From Flavobacterium dankookense (GTDB lineage Bacteria > Bacteroidota > Bacteroidia > Flavobacteriales > Flavobacteriaceae), in the NCBI RefSeq assembly GCF_004362665.1, contig NZ_SNXR01000012.1:1-64000 (forward strand): a stretch of 64,000 nt of DNA, in the 5' to 3' direction. Of the stretch, positions 55,708 to 64,000 are shown piece by piece (the stretch's first letter is position 1; every line of letters begins with the position of its first letter). The notes below the pieces were generated by a model. It was given only the letters and a program-made list of their open reading frames with translations. It ran no database searches and was not told the DNA's origin. Both the position numbers and the translations under genes were made by a program.

Positions 55708-56268
55708 TTAATAAATAAGAGTTCCTGAATACATTTTTTTCGCAAATTCCATGTCTATTATTACAATTGTGTCTATTGTGAAATCAGGAATGGCTTTTCC
55801 TTCGACTGTAGCATTGAATATTTTTTCTGCTAATTTATAGTCTGGCGGATATATGATGAGCCCATCAAAGGGATAATTGACATAGAAATCATGATCTAAA
55901 TCAAAGCGAATGTTTTTATTTACTTTTAACAAATCGCTCATCTTATTGCCAATCCCAAATTCCATAAAAAGTTTTCCTTTATATCCATTTCGGCAAGTCA
56001 TTGAAACAATTTTACCGGTTAGTAAATCAATATCTACTTCAAATTCTTTTCCTTCAGAACTTAAACTCATATAAATGTTTTTATTATGGATTTCATGCAT
56101 GATTTTAGTTTTATGATTATCAAACAAACTTGCGGTTATAACTGATTCAAAATCTGTAATAGTATTTTTAAAACTAATATTACCAGCACCATTTCCAGGA
56201 ACAATGTCGGCTTCAAGATTAAATTCTTGAATTCCTGTAATATCTTTAATATTTATTCTGGCTTTCAT
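55708..56268 (-). CDS. Hypothetical protein
   Basis: 186 residues without signal peptide. Rich in beta-type stretches (IVPGNGAGNISFKNTITDFESVITASLFDN), then a more acidic C-terminal half. No family recognised. Together with the two smaller downstream genes it forms a cluster like orphan immunity genes; it lies next to an unusual repeat field (56341-56546). Confidence 0.5.
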   Translation of the reverse strand: MKARINIKDITGIQEFNLEADIVPGNGAGNISFKNTITDFESVITASLFDNHKTKIMHEIHNKNIYMSLSSEGKEFEVDIDLLTGKIVSMTCRNGYKGKLFMEFGIGNKMSDLLKVNKNIRFDLDHDFYVNYPFDGLIIYPPDYKLAEKIFNATVEGKAIPDFTIDTIVIIDMEFAKKMYSGTLIY

Positions 56269-56340
56269 ACATGTCTTCTACTGCGTTTTAATGCGCAACA
56301 GTTTCTACAAATGTATATTTTTTTAATAAATGGTTGTTAC

Positions 56341-56546
56341 ATCTAACTTACTTGGTCTTTATAACCAATAAAGTTGGTTTTTTTGGGTAACTTTATTAGT
56401 TATTTTAACCAATAAACTTAGTTGTCATACATAATTTAATTGGTCTTTTTACATAACTTACTTGGTTGTTATAACCAATAAAGTTGGTTATTATACATAA
56501 TTTACTTGGTTATAAAAACCAAGTTACTTGGTCTTTATAACCAACA
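56341..56546. repeat. TTGGT/ACCAA repeat field
   Basis: Seven TTGGT and five ACCAA words in about 200 bases. The block ACTTACTTGGT ... TATAACCAATAAAGTTGGTT occurs twice, 111 bases apart (near 56348 and 56459), and a third partial copy lies at about 56526. Several pairs fold back on themselves (for example ACCAATAAAGTTGGT and CTTGGTTATAAAAACCAAG). No ORF crosses it. Function unknown. Confidence 0.75.
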
Positions 56547-56743
56547 GATTTATCTAACTCATTGATTTACTGAATAAAAAGCGTTCGTTTGAGTGTTTTT
56601 TGCGTAGCGAAACGAAACAAAAAGTGTATCGAGAACTTGATTTTAGTGGAATTTACCATGTTATCAATATGTTTTTTTTCAAAAATCGCTTCAGCGGACG
56701 AAAAAATTTCATCAAAAACAAATCACACACAAGGGGTTAATTC
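56547..56743. other. Non-coding stretch upstream of the LD-carboxypeptidase gene
   Basis: Contains GCGTAGCGAAACGAAACAAA and other AT-rich sequence without a gene. Only the promoter at 56744 is clear. Confidence 0.3.
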
Positions 56744-56751
56744 TATATTTG
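56744..56751 (+). promoter_or_regulatory. LD-carboxypeptidase gene promoter -7 box
   Basis: TATATTTG, exact TAnnTTTG match, 27 bases upstream of the GTG start codon. Confidence 0.55.
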
Positions 56752-56777
56752 TGCTACTATTTTATTAAAACCCAAAA

Positions 56778-57740
56778 GTGAAAAAGTCTATTCTCTATAT
56801 TCTATTTTCTTTATTTTTTCATAATCTTCATTCACAAAAAAAGATGATTACACCACCATTTTTGCAACAAGGCGATACCGTTGCCATAGTTTCTACTGCT
56901 CGAAAAAACGTTGAAGACAATTTAAAACCAACTATTGACATGCTTGAAGGTTGGGGTTTGAAAGTGAAAATTGGTAAAACAATTGGTTTATTTCACCATC
57001 AACTAGCCGGAACCGATGAACAACGTGCGGAAGATTTTCAAGAACAATTGGACAATCCTAATATCAAAGCCATTTGGTGTGTTCGTGGCGGTTATGGAAC
57101 CGTTCGAATTATAGACAAACTCGATTTTACCAAATTCAAGCAAAATCCAAAATGGATAATTGGTTTTAGCGATGTAACCGTTTTGCACAGTCATTTAAAC
57201 CGAATGGGTTTTCAATCCATCCACGGAATTATGCCAGTAAGTGTGGCAAGAGCAACCGATGATGCCAAGAATTCACTTTGCACGGCTTTGTTTGGAGATA
57301 AATTAGCATACGAATTGGATTGCGATGCTTTAAATCATGTTGGTAAAGCCAAAGGCGAATTAGTTGGCGGCAATTTATCTATTTTATACAGTTTGTTGGG
57401 TTCAGATTCTGCTATTGACTGCGAAGACAAAATTCTTTTTATCGAAGATTTAGACGAATACATGTATCATATCGACCGAATGATGATGAACTTAAAACGA
57501 AACGGTTGTTTAAGCAGTTTAAAAGGAATCATTGTCGGAGGAATGACCGATATGAAAGACAACGAAATTCCATGGGGAAAAAATGCTCTCGAAATTATTG
57601 AAGAAACCATCAAAGGATTAAATATTCCTGTGATTTATAATTTTCCTGCCGGACATATTCGAGACAATCGCGCTTTGATTTTCGGGAAACAAATCACGAT
57701 GGAAGTAACTGTAGAGAAAAGTAAAGTAACTTTTGAATAG
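56778..57740 (+). CDS. LD-carboxypeptidase (peptidase S66 family)
   Basis: 320 residues with a signal peptide (SILYILFSLFFHNLHSQ). GTG start, because no ATG fits better and the promoter lies just before. Motifs: VRGGYGTVRIIDKL, the active-site serine in IGFSDVT, and FLEDLDEYMYHIDRMM and PAGHIRDN towards the C terminus. It removes the terminal D-Ala from murein tetrapeptides or is of the MccF type. Monocistronic or with YraN. Confidence 0.9.
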   Translation: MKKSILYILFSLFFHNLHSQKKMITPPFLQQGDTVAIVSTARKNVEDNLKPTIDMLEGWGLKVKIGKTIGLFHHQLAGTDEQRAEDFQEQLDNPNIKAIWCVRGGYGTVRIIDKLDFTKFKQNPKWIIGFSDVTVLHSHLNRMGFQSIHGIMPVSVARATDDAKNSLCTALFGDKLAYELDCDALNHVGKAKGELVGGNLSILYSLLGSDSAIDCEDKILFIEDLDEYMYHIDRMMMNLKRNGCLSSLKGIIVGGMTDMKDNEIPWGKNALEIIEETIKGLNIPVIYNFPAGHIRDNRALIFGKQITMEVTVEKSKVTFE

Positions 57741-57783
57741 ACATTTTAGACTGGCTTAGACATTTTAGATTTTTAGATAATCT

Positions 57784-57826
57784 AGAAGTCTAACAATCTA
57801 ACTATCTAAGAAGTCTAACAATCTAA
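57784..57826. repeat. Two direct copies of AGAAGTCTAACAATCTAA
   Basis: Eighteen-base identical copies at 57784-57801 and 57809-57826, 25 bases apart, just before the yraN ATG; further degenerate copies lie upstream (57744-57780). Tandem repeat of unknown role. Confidence 0.7.
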
Positions 57827-57828
57827 AA

Positions 57829-58188
57829 ATGGCTGAACACAACGAATTAGGAAAACTTGGAGAAGAACTGGCTGTAGAATTTCTGCAAAAAAGTGGCTAT
57901 GATATTCTAGAAACCAATTGGGTTTTTCAAAAAGCGGAAATCGATATTATTGCCCAAAAAGAAAATATCCTTGCCGTCGTTGAAGTAAAAACGCGTTCAA
58001 ATATTGATTTTGGATTACCACAAGATTTTGTAAAACCCTCAAAAATCCAATTGTTAGTAAAAGCCGTAAATGAATATGTAATTTCAAATGACTTGGATGT
58101 TGAAATTCGATTTGATATTATTGCCATTCACAAAGAAGGAAAAAATTACAAAATCGAACACATAGATGATGCTTTCTATCATTTTTGA
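57829..58188 (+). CDS. yraN: YraN family protein (UPF0102)
   Basis: 119 residues, the usual length. Nuclease-like fold: GKLGEELAVEFLQKSGYDILETNWVFQKAEIDIIA and VVEVKTRSN with the acidic E-D-ExK positions of restriction endonuclease-like enzymes. Function unresolved, suggested links to DNA uptake or repair. It lies 88 bases after the LD-carboxypeptidase gene. Confidence 0.9.
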   Translation: MAEHNELGKLGEELAVEFLQKSGYDILETNWVFQKAEIDIIAQKENILAVVEVKTRSNIDFGLPQDFVKPSKIQLLVKAVNEYVISNDLDVEIRFDIIAIHKEGKNYKIEHIDDAFYHF

Positions 58189-58267
58189 TTGAACAATTCA
58201 TAAAAAAATTAATAGAAATCCAATTTTTTAACTATTTTGAATAATTTTACTTAAAGCCTCAAATTCT

Positions 58268-60430
58268 ATGAAAAGAAACCTACTCGTATTACTCTCAATT
58301 TTTTCGTTTTCTGTATTTGGTCAAAACCAAGTTGCAAAACAAATTGCAACGCTTCAAAATGTAAAAACCAACTTCAAAAAAGTTTCTGTTTTAACACCAA
58401 ATGCAACTATTATTTCTTCAGATGTTGAAAAAGTAGTAGATAATGCTACATTAGCAAAAATTAACTTGTCTTCTGTAAATCAAGTTTTTACAACTAAAGA
58501 AAATTACATAGAATTAGAAATCCCGTATGAAAATGAATTGATTTCTGTTTTGTTGTATAAAGTAAATCCATTCACTGAAGATTTTCAAATAGACACTGAT
58601 AAACAAAAAAACATAGCTTATCAAAAAGGGGTTTACTACAGAGGTATTGTTAAAAATGATGTTCATTCGATTTCGTCTTTCAATTTTTTTAATGGTGAAT
58701 TTAACGGAATTATTTCAAGTGAGTCGCTAGGGAATTTAGTCATTGGGAAATTGGATAAAAAAGACAATCAACTGGATTATATTGTTTATTCTGATGCTAA
58801 AATGAAAGTTCTCAATGATTTTAGTTGTTCTACAAAAGACGAAGATATCATAGAACCAAATGATAATTTTCAAAACAGAGAAGCCAATACTTTGAAGTGT
58901 GTTACTTTTTATTTTGAAGTTGACAACACTCTATACAATCTTAATAATCAAAATATTACAACCACAACAAATTGGATGACTTCTGTTTTTAATAATGTTC
59001 AAACCTTATTTACTAATGACGGAATAACAACTGCTATAAAATCAATTTTTGTATGGACTTCGCCCGATATTTATGAAGGAATTGGTGATAGCTCTGGTGA
59101 TTATCTTAATGCTTTTGCCCAAAATCGTCCAATATTCAATGGTGATGTTGGTATGTTGGTTGGTATTGATCCCGGAGGTTTGGGTGGTGTTGCGGCTTTA
59201 AACTCTATTTGTGGTCAATTTAATTATGCTTATTCTGATGTAAATTTTAATTATTCTTCTGTTCCAACTTATTCTTGGACAGTTAATGTAATCACTCACG
59301 AATTTGGTCATTCTTTAGGTTCGCCACATACCCATTCTTGCTCTTGGAACGGAAATGGAACTGCTATTGATGGTTGTGGTCCATCAGCTGGATATCCTGA
59401 AGGAAGTTGTGCTCAAGCTCCAATTCCTATTGATGGAACAATCATGAGTTATTGTCACTTAGTTTCTGGTGTTGGCGTTAATTTTGCCAATGGTTTTGGA
59501 CCTCAACCTGCAGCTTTAATGCAAAATAGGGTAAATAGTAAAAGTTGTCTAAGTTCCGATTGTGTCAATACTTGTATTAGCTCTATTGTCGATATCCAAG
59601 GAATTAATGTTACTGAAACTAGTGCAACAATAACATGGACAGATTTAAACACGGAAGCAACTTCTTGGCAAATTTCAGTAACATTGCCTAATGCAAACTC
59701 TGTTTGGAATACGGTTACAACAAATAGTTATTCCGTTTCAGGACTTATTGCTAACACTTATTATGAAGCTAGAATTAGACCTATTTGTTCTGGAATAACC
59801 CCAATTTCAAGAGAAAATATTTTTGCAACTGCAGGAGATTATTGTGGCGGAATGCTATTTACAGATTCTGGTGGAGAATTTAATCAACATACCAATTTTG
59901 AATCGTTTACAAGAACTATGATTCCCAATTTACCTAATCAAAAACTAACCGCAACGTTTACTTCTTTTAGTTTAGAATTGGATTACGATTACTTATACAT
60001 TTATAATGGTTCAGACGAAACTTTCCCGGAATTTCAAACTGGTGGTTACACTGGAGTAGATTCTCCGGGAACAATAACCTCATCGGCAGTTGATGGTTCG
60101 TTGACATTTAGATTTTTTTCAGACCAGTTTGTAACTGATGAAGGATGGACAGCCAACATTTCTTGTTCTCCTTCGCTTGGAATTTCTAATAATGATTTTA
60201 TTGATTTTAGATACTATCCAAATCCAACAACAGGAACATTGAATATAAAATCAAACACTGCTATTTCTGAAATAACGGTTTTCAATATTGAAGGTCGACG
60301 ATTGTTTTTTAATAAAACTTTGGATGCGTTAGAGACATCGGTTGATATTTCTCAGTTTGCCACAGGAAGTTATTTCTTTAAACTTAAATTTGGCGAAAAA
60401 GAAGCCAATTTCAAAGTGTTAAAAATGTAG
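58268..60430 (+). CDS. Reprolysin-like zinc metalloprotease with T9SS type A sorting domain
   Basis: 720 residues. Signal peptide ending near VFGQNQ, a propeptide-like region (20-200), the catalytic M12B-type domain with HEFGHSLGSPHTH (His344, Glu345, His348, His354), a fibronectin type III-like module (about 440-520), a CUB-like domain (about 525-640), and a C-terminal type A sorting domain starting SNNDFIDFRYYPNPTTG with VDISQFATGSYFFKL and ending in VLKM. Secreted by the type IX system, which is also indicated by gldH and the type B tail at position 1. Confidence 0.93.
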   Translation: MKRNLLVLLSIFSFSVFGQNQVAKQIATLQNVKTNFKKVSVLTPNATIISSDVEKVVDNATLAKINLSSVNQVFTTKENYIELEIPYENELISVLLYKVNPFTEDFQIDTDKQKNIAYQKGVYYRGIVKNDVHSISSFNFFNGEFNGIISSESLGNLVIGKLDKKDNQLDYIVYSDAKMKVLNDFSCSTKDEDIIEPNDNFQNREANTLKCVTFYFEVDNTLYNLNNQNITTTTNWMTSVFNNVQTLFTNDGITTAIKSIFVWTSPDIYEGIGDSSGDYLNAFAQNRPIFNGDVGMLVGIDPGGLGGVAALNSICGQFNYAYSDVNFNYSSVPTYSWTVNVITHEFGHSLGSPHTHSCSWNGNGTAIDGCGPSAGYPEGSCAQAPIPIDGTIMSYCHLVSGVGVNFANGFGPQPAALMQNRVNSKSCLSSDCVNTCISSIVDIQGINVTETSATITWTDLNTEATSWQISVTLPNANSVWNTVTTNSYSVSGLIANTYYEARIRPICSGITPISRENIFATAGDYCGGMLFTDSGGEFNQHTNFESFTRTMIPNLPNQKLTATFTSFSLELDYDYLYIYNGSDETFPEFQTGGYTGVDSPGTITSSAVDGSLTFRFFSDQFVTDEGWTANISCSPSLGISNNDFIDFRYYPNPTTGTLNIKSNTAISEITVFNIEGRRLFFNKTLDALETSVDISQFATGSYFFKLKFGEKEANFKVLKM

Positions 60431-60450
60431 TTTTAGCATAAGAATTCAAT

Positions 60451-60490
60451 AAAAACAGCCGTAAATCATTTTATATTTACGGCTTTTTTG
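60451..60490. terminator. Bidirectional terminator between reprolysin and mfd
   Basis: AGCCGTAAAT / ATTTACGGCT, a 10-bp perfect stem with TTTTTT on one side and AAAAA on the other, between convergent genes. Confidence 0.88.
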
Positions 60491-60507
60491 AAGTAAATCT
60501 ATGTTTT

Positions 60508-63500
60508 CTATTCTAACATTTGCATTAATTCCAATGCTTTATTAATCGATTTTACATTTTCAAAAGTCAACAACAATCGCAAACCGTTTTTAGTTTCTTT
60601 CTCTTTCATTTTGCAAAGGTTTCCGTGTTGTTGTACAAACCTTAGAACATTAGTAAATCGTTTTGAAGTATAATAATCCGATTGTTGGTCAGCAATGAAA
60701 TAACCAATCAATTTACCTTGTTTCATTACAATTCTTTCAATACCAATTTTTGTTGCAATCCATTTGATGCGAATGCTATTTAGCAATGCTTTTGCTTGTT
60801 TTGGTAACGGACCAAAACGGTCAATCAATTTGTTTTCATATGAAACAAGTTCTTCTTCTGTTTTGCAAGTACCTAGTTCGTTATAAAGCGCTAATCGTTC
60901 CGTAACGTTGTTGATGTATTCATCTGGGAAAAGCAATTCAAAATCAGTATCGATTTGTAAATCTTTTACATATTCTTTGGTTTCAACATCGGTATCGGTT
61001 TCATACAAGTCTTTGAACTCGTTTTCTTTAAGTTCTTCTATGGCTTCGTTCATGATTTTTTGATAGGTTTCAAAGCCAATTTCATTGATAAAACCACTTT
61101 GTTCTCCACCTAACAAATCACCAGCACCACGAATTTCCAAATCTTTCATAGCGATGTTAAATCCGCTTCCCAGTTCGTTGTATTGTTCCAACGCTTGAAT
61201 ACGTTTTCGAGCATCATCTGTCATAACAGAATAGGGCGGACAAATGAAATAACAAAACGCTTTTTTATTGCTTCGACCAACACGACCTCGCATTTGATGC
61301 AAATCGGAAAGTCCAAAATTGTTAGCATTATTAATGAAAATCGTATTGGCATTTGGTACATCCAAACCACTTTCGATAATCGTTGTTGCTACTAAAACAT
61401 CAAAATCACCATTCATAAAACTCAACATGATTTCTTCGAGTTTGCTTCCTTCCATTTGACCGTGTCCAATTCCAACGCGTGCATCGGGAACCAATCGCTG
61501 AATCATTCCTGCAATTTCTTTGATATTTTCAATTCGATTATTGATGAAAAAAACCTGTCCGTTTCGTTGTATTTCATACGAAATAGCATCTCTAATAATT
61601 TCTTCGTTAAATCCAACTACTTGTGTTTCTATCGGATAACGATTTGGCGGTGGCGTTGTTATTACCGATAAATCTCTAGCTGCCATCAACGAAAACTGCA
61701 ATGTCCTCGGAATTGGAGTTGCGGTTAAAGTCAACGTATCCACATTGGCAGCAATTGTTTTCAGTTTATCTTTTACGTTGACACCAAACTTTTGTTCTTC
61801 GTCAACGATTAACAATCCTAAATTTTTAAACTTTACATTTTTATTGACCAATTGGTGCGTTCCGATAAGAATATCCAGTTTCCCAGATTCTAAATCTTCC
61901 AGCGTTTGGGCTTTTTGTTTGGCGGTTCTAAAACGATTCAAATAGCCAATAGTTACTGGCATTTCTTTTAATCGTTCGCTAAATGTTCGGTAATGCTGAT
62001 ACGCCAAAATGGTTGTTGGCACCAAAACGGCTACTTGTTTACTATTATCAACGGCTTTGAATGCCGCTCGAATAGCGACTTCTGTTTTCCCGAAACCAAC
62101 ATCGCCACAAACCAATCTATCCATCGGACGATCTTTTTCCATATCGGCTTTTACGTCAGCTGTTGCTGTGATTTGGTCTGGCGTATCTTCGTAGATAAAC
62201 GAACTTTCCAATTCTTTTTGCAAATAACTATCGGGCGCAAATTGAAATCCTTTTTCCAATCTTCGCTTGGCATACAACTGAATTAAATTGAAAGCTATAT
62301 GTTTTACTCGTGCTTTTGTCTTTTGTTTTAAAACTTTCCAAGCATTAGAACCCAACTTATAAATCTTTGGTGGCGTTCCGTCTTTGCCATTGTATTTGGA
62401 TATTTTGTGTAGCGAATGAATGCTTACATATACAATGTCGTTATCGGCATAAACCAATTTTATGGCTTCTTGCGTTTTGCCTTCCACCTGAATTTTTTGC
62501 AATCCACCAAATTTCCCAATTCCGTGATCGATATGCGTTACATAATCGCCTACAGAGAGTGAATTGAGTTCTTTTAGCGTAATAGTTTGTTTTTTAGAAT
62601 ATCCATTTTTGATGGAAAACTTATGATAACGTTCAAAAATTTGATGGTCAGTATAACAAGCTACTTGATGTTCTTCGTCAATAAAACCTTGGTACAAAGG
62701 TTGTACAATGGTATGATATTGTTTACGGATGTCTTCACTGTTTTCTTCGTCTAAACTTTCAAAAATATCATGAAAACGGTTCGCTTGATTTTCATTGGAA
62801 CAAAACAAATAATTAGTAATTCCGTTGAAATGATTGTCACTCAAATTGTTCAGCAATAAATCAAATTGCTTGTTGAACGACGGTTGTGGTTGTAAGTGAA
62901 ATTCATATGTTTTTGTGGTCTTGAACAACGGTTTATTCGTCAATTCTACGATAGAAAAATCCAATGCTTTGCGCAAAAACCCTTCCTGATTTAAGAATAA
63001 ATGTTCTGGCGAAGCATGTTTGATATCTTTCGAAAGTTTGTCAAAAGTTTCAGTAGCCTTTTCGAATAATTTATCCAATTGTGCCAAAACCATTTCAGTG
63101 TTTTCTATCCAAAGAATGGTTTTGTCGTTGATATAATCTAAAAAGCTTTCGCGGTTTTCTTTGATAAACTTGTTTTCTAGATTGGGAATAATGGTTATCT
63201 TGTTTTGTTTATCAACAGAAAGTTGCGACTCTACGTCAAACGTTCGGATGCTATCGACTTCATTGCCAAAAAACTCAATACGATACGGATTGTCATTGGA
63301 AAACGAAAACACATCGACGATTCCGCCACGAACCGAAAACTCTCCAGGTTCAGTGATAAAATCCACGCGTTTGAATTCGTATTCGAACAACACTTCGTTG
63401 ATGAAATCAATAGAAATGTTATCACCAACAGCAACTTTTAGTGTGTTTTTATCCAATTCTTTTTTGGTCACTACTTTTTCAAAAAGCGCTTCGGGATAGG

Positions 63501-63867
63501 TAACAATTATCGAAGGTTTTTTTCTGGAATTGATACGGTTCAATACTTCGGAACGCAATAAAACATTGGCGTTGTCGGTTTCTTCAATTTGATATGGACG
63601 ACGATACGAACTTGGATAAAACAATACATCGTTTTGTCCTAACATCTGCTCCAAATCGTTCAAATAATAAGCTGCTTCTTCTTTTTCGTTAAAAACCAAC
63701 AGAAAAGGTTGTTCAGCTTTCTTGAACACTGACTGAATGATGATAGAAACGACTGAACCCGAAAGTCCTTTGCAATGGATTTTGTTTTGTGGAATAGCAA
63801 GACTTTCCACAATATGCTTTATTTTATTGGAACGTTCGTAAGTAGAAAAAAGCGATGACTGGCTCAA
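60508..63867 (-). CDS. mfd: Transcription-repair coupling factor
   Basis: 1119 residues. UvrB-homology region at the N terminus (about 1-340), RNA-polymerase-interacting domain with GDYVTHIDHGIGKFGG (about 465-480), SF2 helicase domains with CGDVGFGKTEVA (Walker A, about 585-596), VDEEQKFGV and TATPIPRTLQ, the TRG-type GLDVPNANTIF and HQMRGRVGRS, and a C-terminal D7 domain. It removes stalled RNA polymerase at DNA lesions and recruits UvrA. The start codon is TTG, two bases after the stop of the upstream gene, with no in-frame ATG nearby. Confidence 0.96.
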   Translation of the reverse strand: MSQSSLFSTYERSNKIKHIVESLAIPQNKIHCKGLSGSVVSIIIQSVFKKAEQPFLLVFNEKEEAAYYLNDLEQMLGQNDVLFYPSSYRRPYQIEETDNANVLLRSEVLNRINSRKKPSIIVTYPEALFEKVVTKKELDKNTLKVAVGDNISIDFINEVLFEYEFKRVDFITEPGEFSVRGGIVDVFSFSNDNPYRIEFFGNEVDSIRTFDVESQLSVDKQNKITIIPNLENKFIKENRESFLDYINDKTILWIENTEMVLAQLDKLFEKATETFDKLSKDIKHASPEHLFLNQEGFLRKALDFSIVELTNKPLFKTTKTYEFHLQPQPSFNKQFDLLLNNLSDNHFNGITNYLFCSNENQANRFHDIFESLDEENSEDIRKQYHTIVQPLYQGFIDEEHQVACYTDHQIFERYHKFSIKNGYSKKQTITLKELNSLSVGDYVTHIDHGIGKFGGLQKIQVEGKTQEAIKLVYADNDIVYVSIHSLHKISKYNGKDGTPPKIYKLGSNAWKVLKQKTKARVKHIAFNLIQLYAKRRLEKGFQFAPDSYLQKELESSFIYEDTPDQITATADVKADMEKDRPMDRLVCGDVGFGKTEVAIRAAFKAVDNSKQVAVLVPTTILAYQHYRTFSERLKEMPVTIGYLNRFRTAKQKAQTLEDLESGKLDILIGTHQLVNKNVKFKNLGLLIVDEEQKFGVNVKDKLKTIAANVDTLTLTATPIPRTLQFSLMAARDLSVITTPPPNRYPIETQVVGFNEEIIRDAISYEIQRNGQVFFINNRIENIKEIAGMIQRLVPDARVGIGHGQMEGSKLEEIMLSFMNGDFDVLVATTIIESGLDVPNANTIFINNANNFGLSDLHQMRGRVGRSNKKAFCYFICPPYSVMTDDARKRIQALEQYNELGSGFNIAMKDLEIRGAGDLLGGEQSGFINEIGFETYQKIMNEAIEELKENEFKDLYETDTDVETKEYVKDLQIDTDFELLFPDEYINNVTERLALYNELGTCKTEEELVSYENKLIDRFGPLPKQAKALLNSIRIKWIATKIGIERIVMKQGKLIGYFIADQQSDYYTSKRFTNVLRFVQQHGNLCKMKEKETKNGLRLLLTFENVKSINKALELMQMLE

Positions 63868-63869
63868 GA

Positions 63870-64000
63870 TTATTTTGTTGGAATATAGGGTTTGCGTTTT
63901 ATAATTCCTCCTAATCTACTTGAGGAATTTGTGGCAGCTTCTGGTTTTTCAACCGAAATGGCACGAGTTGTATCTAACATTCTAATCATGTCCGCTTCAC
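63870..64000 (-). CDS. C-terminal end of an unidentified protein, partial
   Basis: Open frame that enters from the right edge and stops with TAA at 63870-63872, 42 residues in the window. It contains MLDTTRAISVEKPEAATNSSSRLGG and ends in a basic GIIKRKPYIPTK. No family was recognised from so short a piece. It lies 2 bases before the mfd TTG start, so the two are translationally linked. Confidence 0.55.
   Translation of the reverse strand, partial: EADMIRMLDTTRAISVEKPEAATNSSSRLGGIIKRKPYIPTK

Noticed and set aside
57784..57826. CRISPR-like pair of direct repeats before yraN
   Set aside because: Only two exact copies 25 bases apart with a 7-base spacer; no array, no cas genes.
1..64000. tRNA or rRNA genes, prophage, transposase or CRISPR array
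   Set aside because: None was recognised when scanning; the sequence was read by eye, so a single tRNA could be missed. A tRNAscan-SE and Infernal run would settle it.

Overview
The window looks like a chromosomal segment of a Flavobacteriaceae bacterium, most likely Flavobacterium or a close relative. Visible support: AT-rich DNA; promoters of the Bacteroidota type (TAnnTTTG at -7) ahead of many genes; the gliding-motility lipoprotein GldH; proteins with type IX secretion (T9SS) sorting domains of type B (cut at the left edge) and type A; a flavobacterial carotenoid cyclase; and several families of short intergenic palindromes. No rRNA, tRNA, CRISPR array, transposase, integrase or phage module was seen.

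Layout. 0-5 kb: tail of a T9SS type B cargo protein, a PolB-like 3'-5' exonuclease, an SpmA-SpmB fusion membrane protein, class I fumarase, a lipoprotein and a hypothetical protein. 5.1-10.8 kb (minus): both subunits of a 3-oxoacid CoA-transferase, then the RicT-like PSP1 protein, gldH and PBP1A as one tight unit. 11-15 kb: lipocalin-like lipoprotein, radical SAM protein, an elongated TrhO tRNA hydroxylase, a lipoprotein and a bacilliredoxin.

15-28.9 kb (minus): complete histidine (hisG-D-C-B-H-A-F-IE) and tryptophan (trpE-G-D-C-F-B-A) operons in tandem, his upstream of trp. Each begins with a short leader ORF rich in its own amino acid (four consecutive His codons; Trp-Trp plus a terminal Trp) followed by an intrinsic terminator, so both are probably controlled by ribosome-mediated attenuation. 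Repeat elements sit in two his intergenic gaps.

29-41.6 kb: lycopene cyclase, then a metal-homeostasis block: TonB receptor, DtxR/MntR-family regulator, ZIP transporter, a very small FeoB-associated Cys-rich membrane protein, a second TonB receptor, FeoB and FeoA. Several of these promoters share an ATTTAGAC-like element, suggesting one regulon. SCO copper chaperone and an M13 peptidase follow.

41.8-56.5 kb is the most accessory part: an SDR protein and MetG that both carry dispersed repeats translated in frame, an M28 peptidase, a Kir-type K+ channel, an HNH-like gene that appears to be a single integron-type cassette with an attC-like site, SSB, a small secreted protein, HDAC-like deacetylase, a Lys/Cys-rich small ORF, ferritin, a CAT-like acetyltransferase, a HAD phosphatase, three small genes resembling orphan immunity genes and an unusual TTGGT/ACCAA repeat field.

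56.7-64 kb: LD-carboxypeptidase, YraN, a reprolysin-like T9SS metalloprotease, Mfd, and the C-terminal end of an unidentified protein at the right edge.
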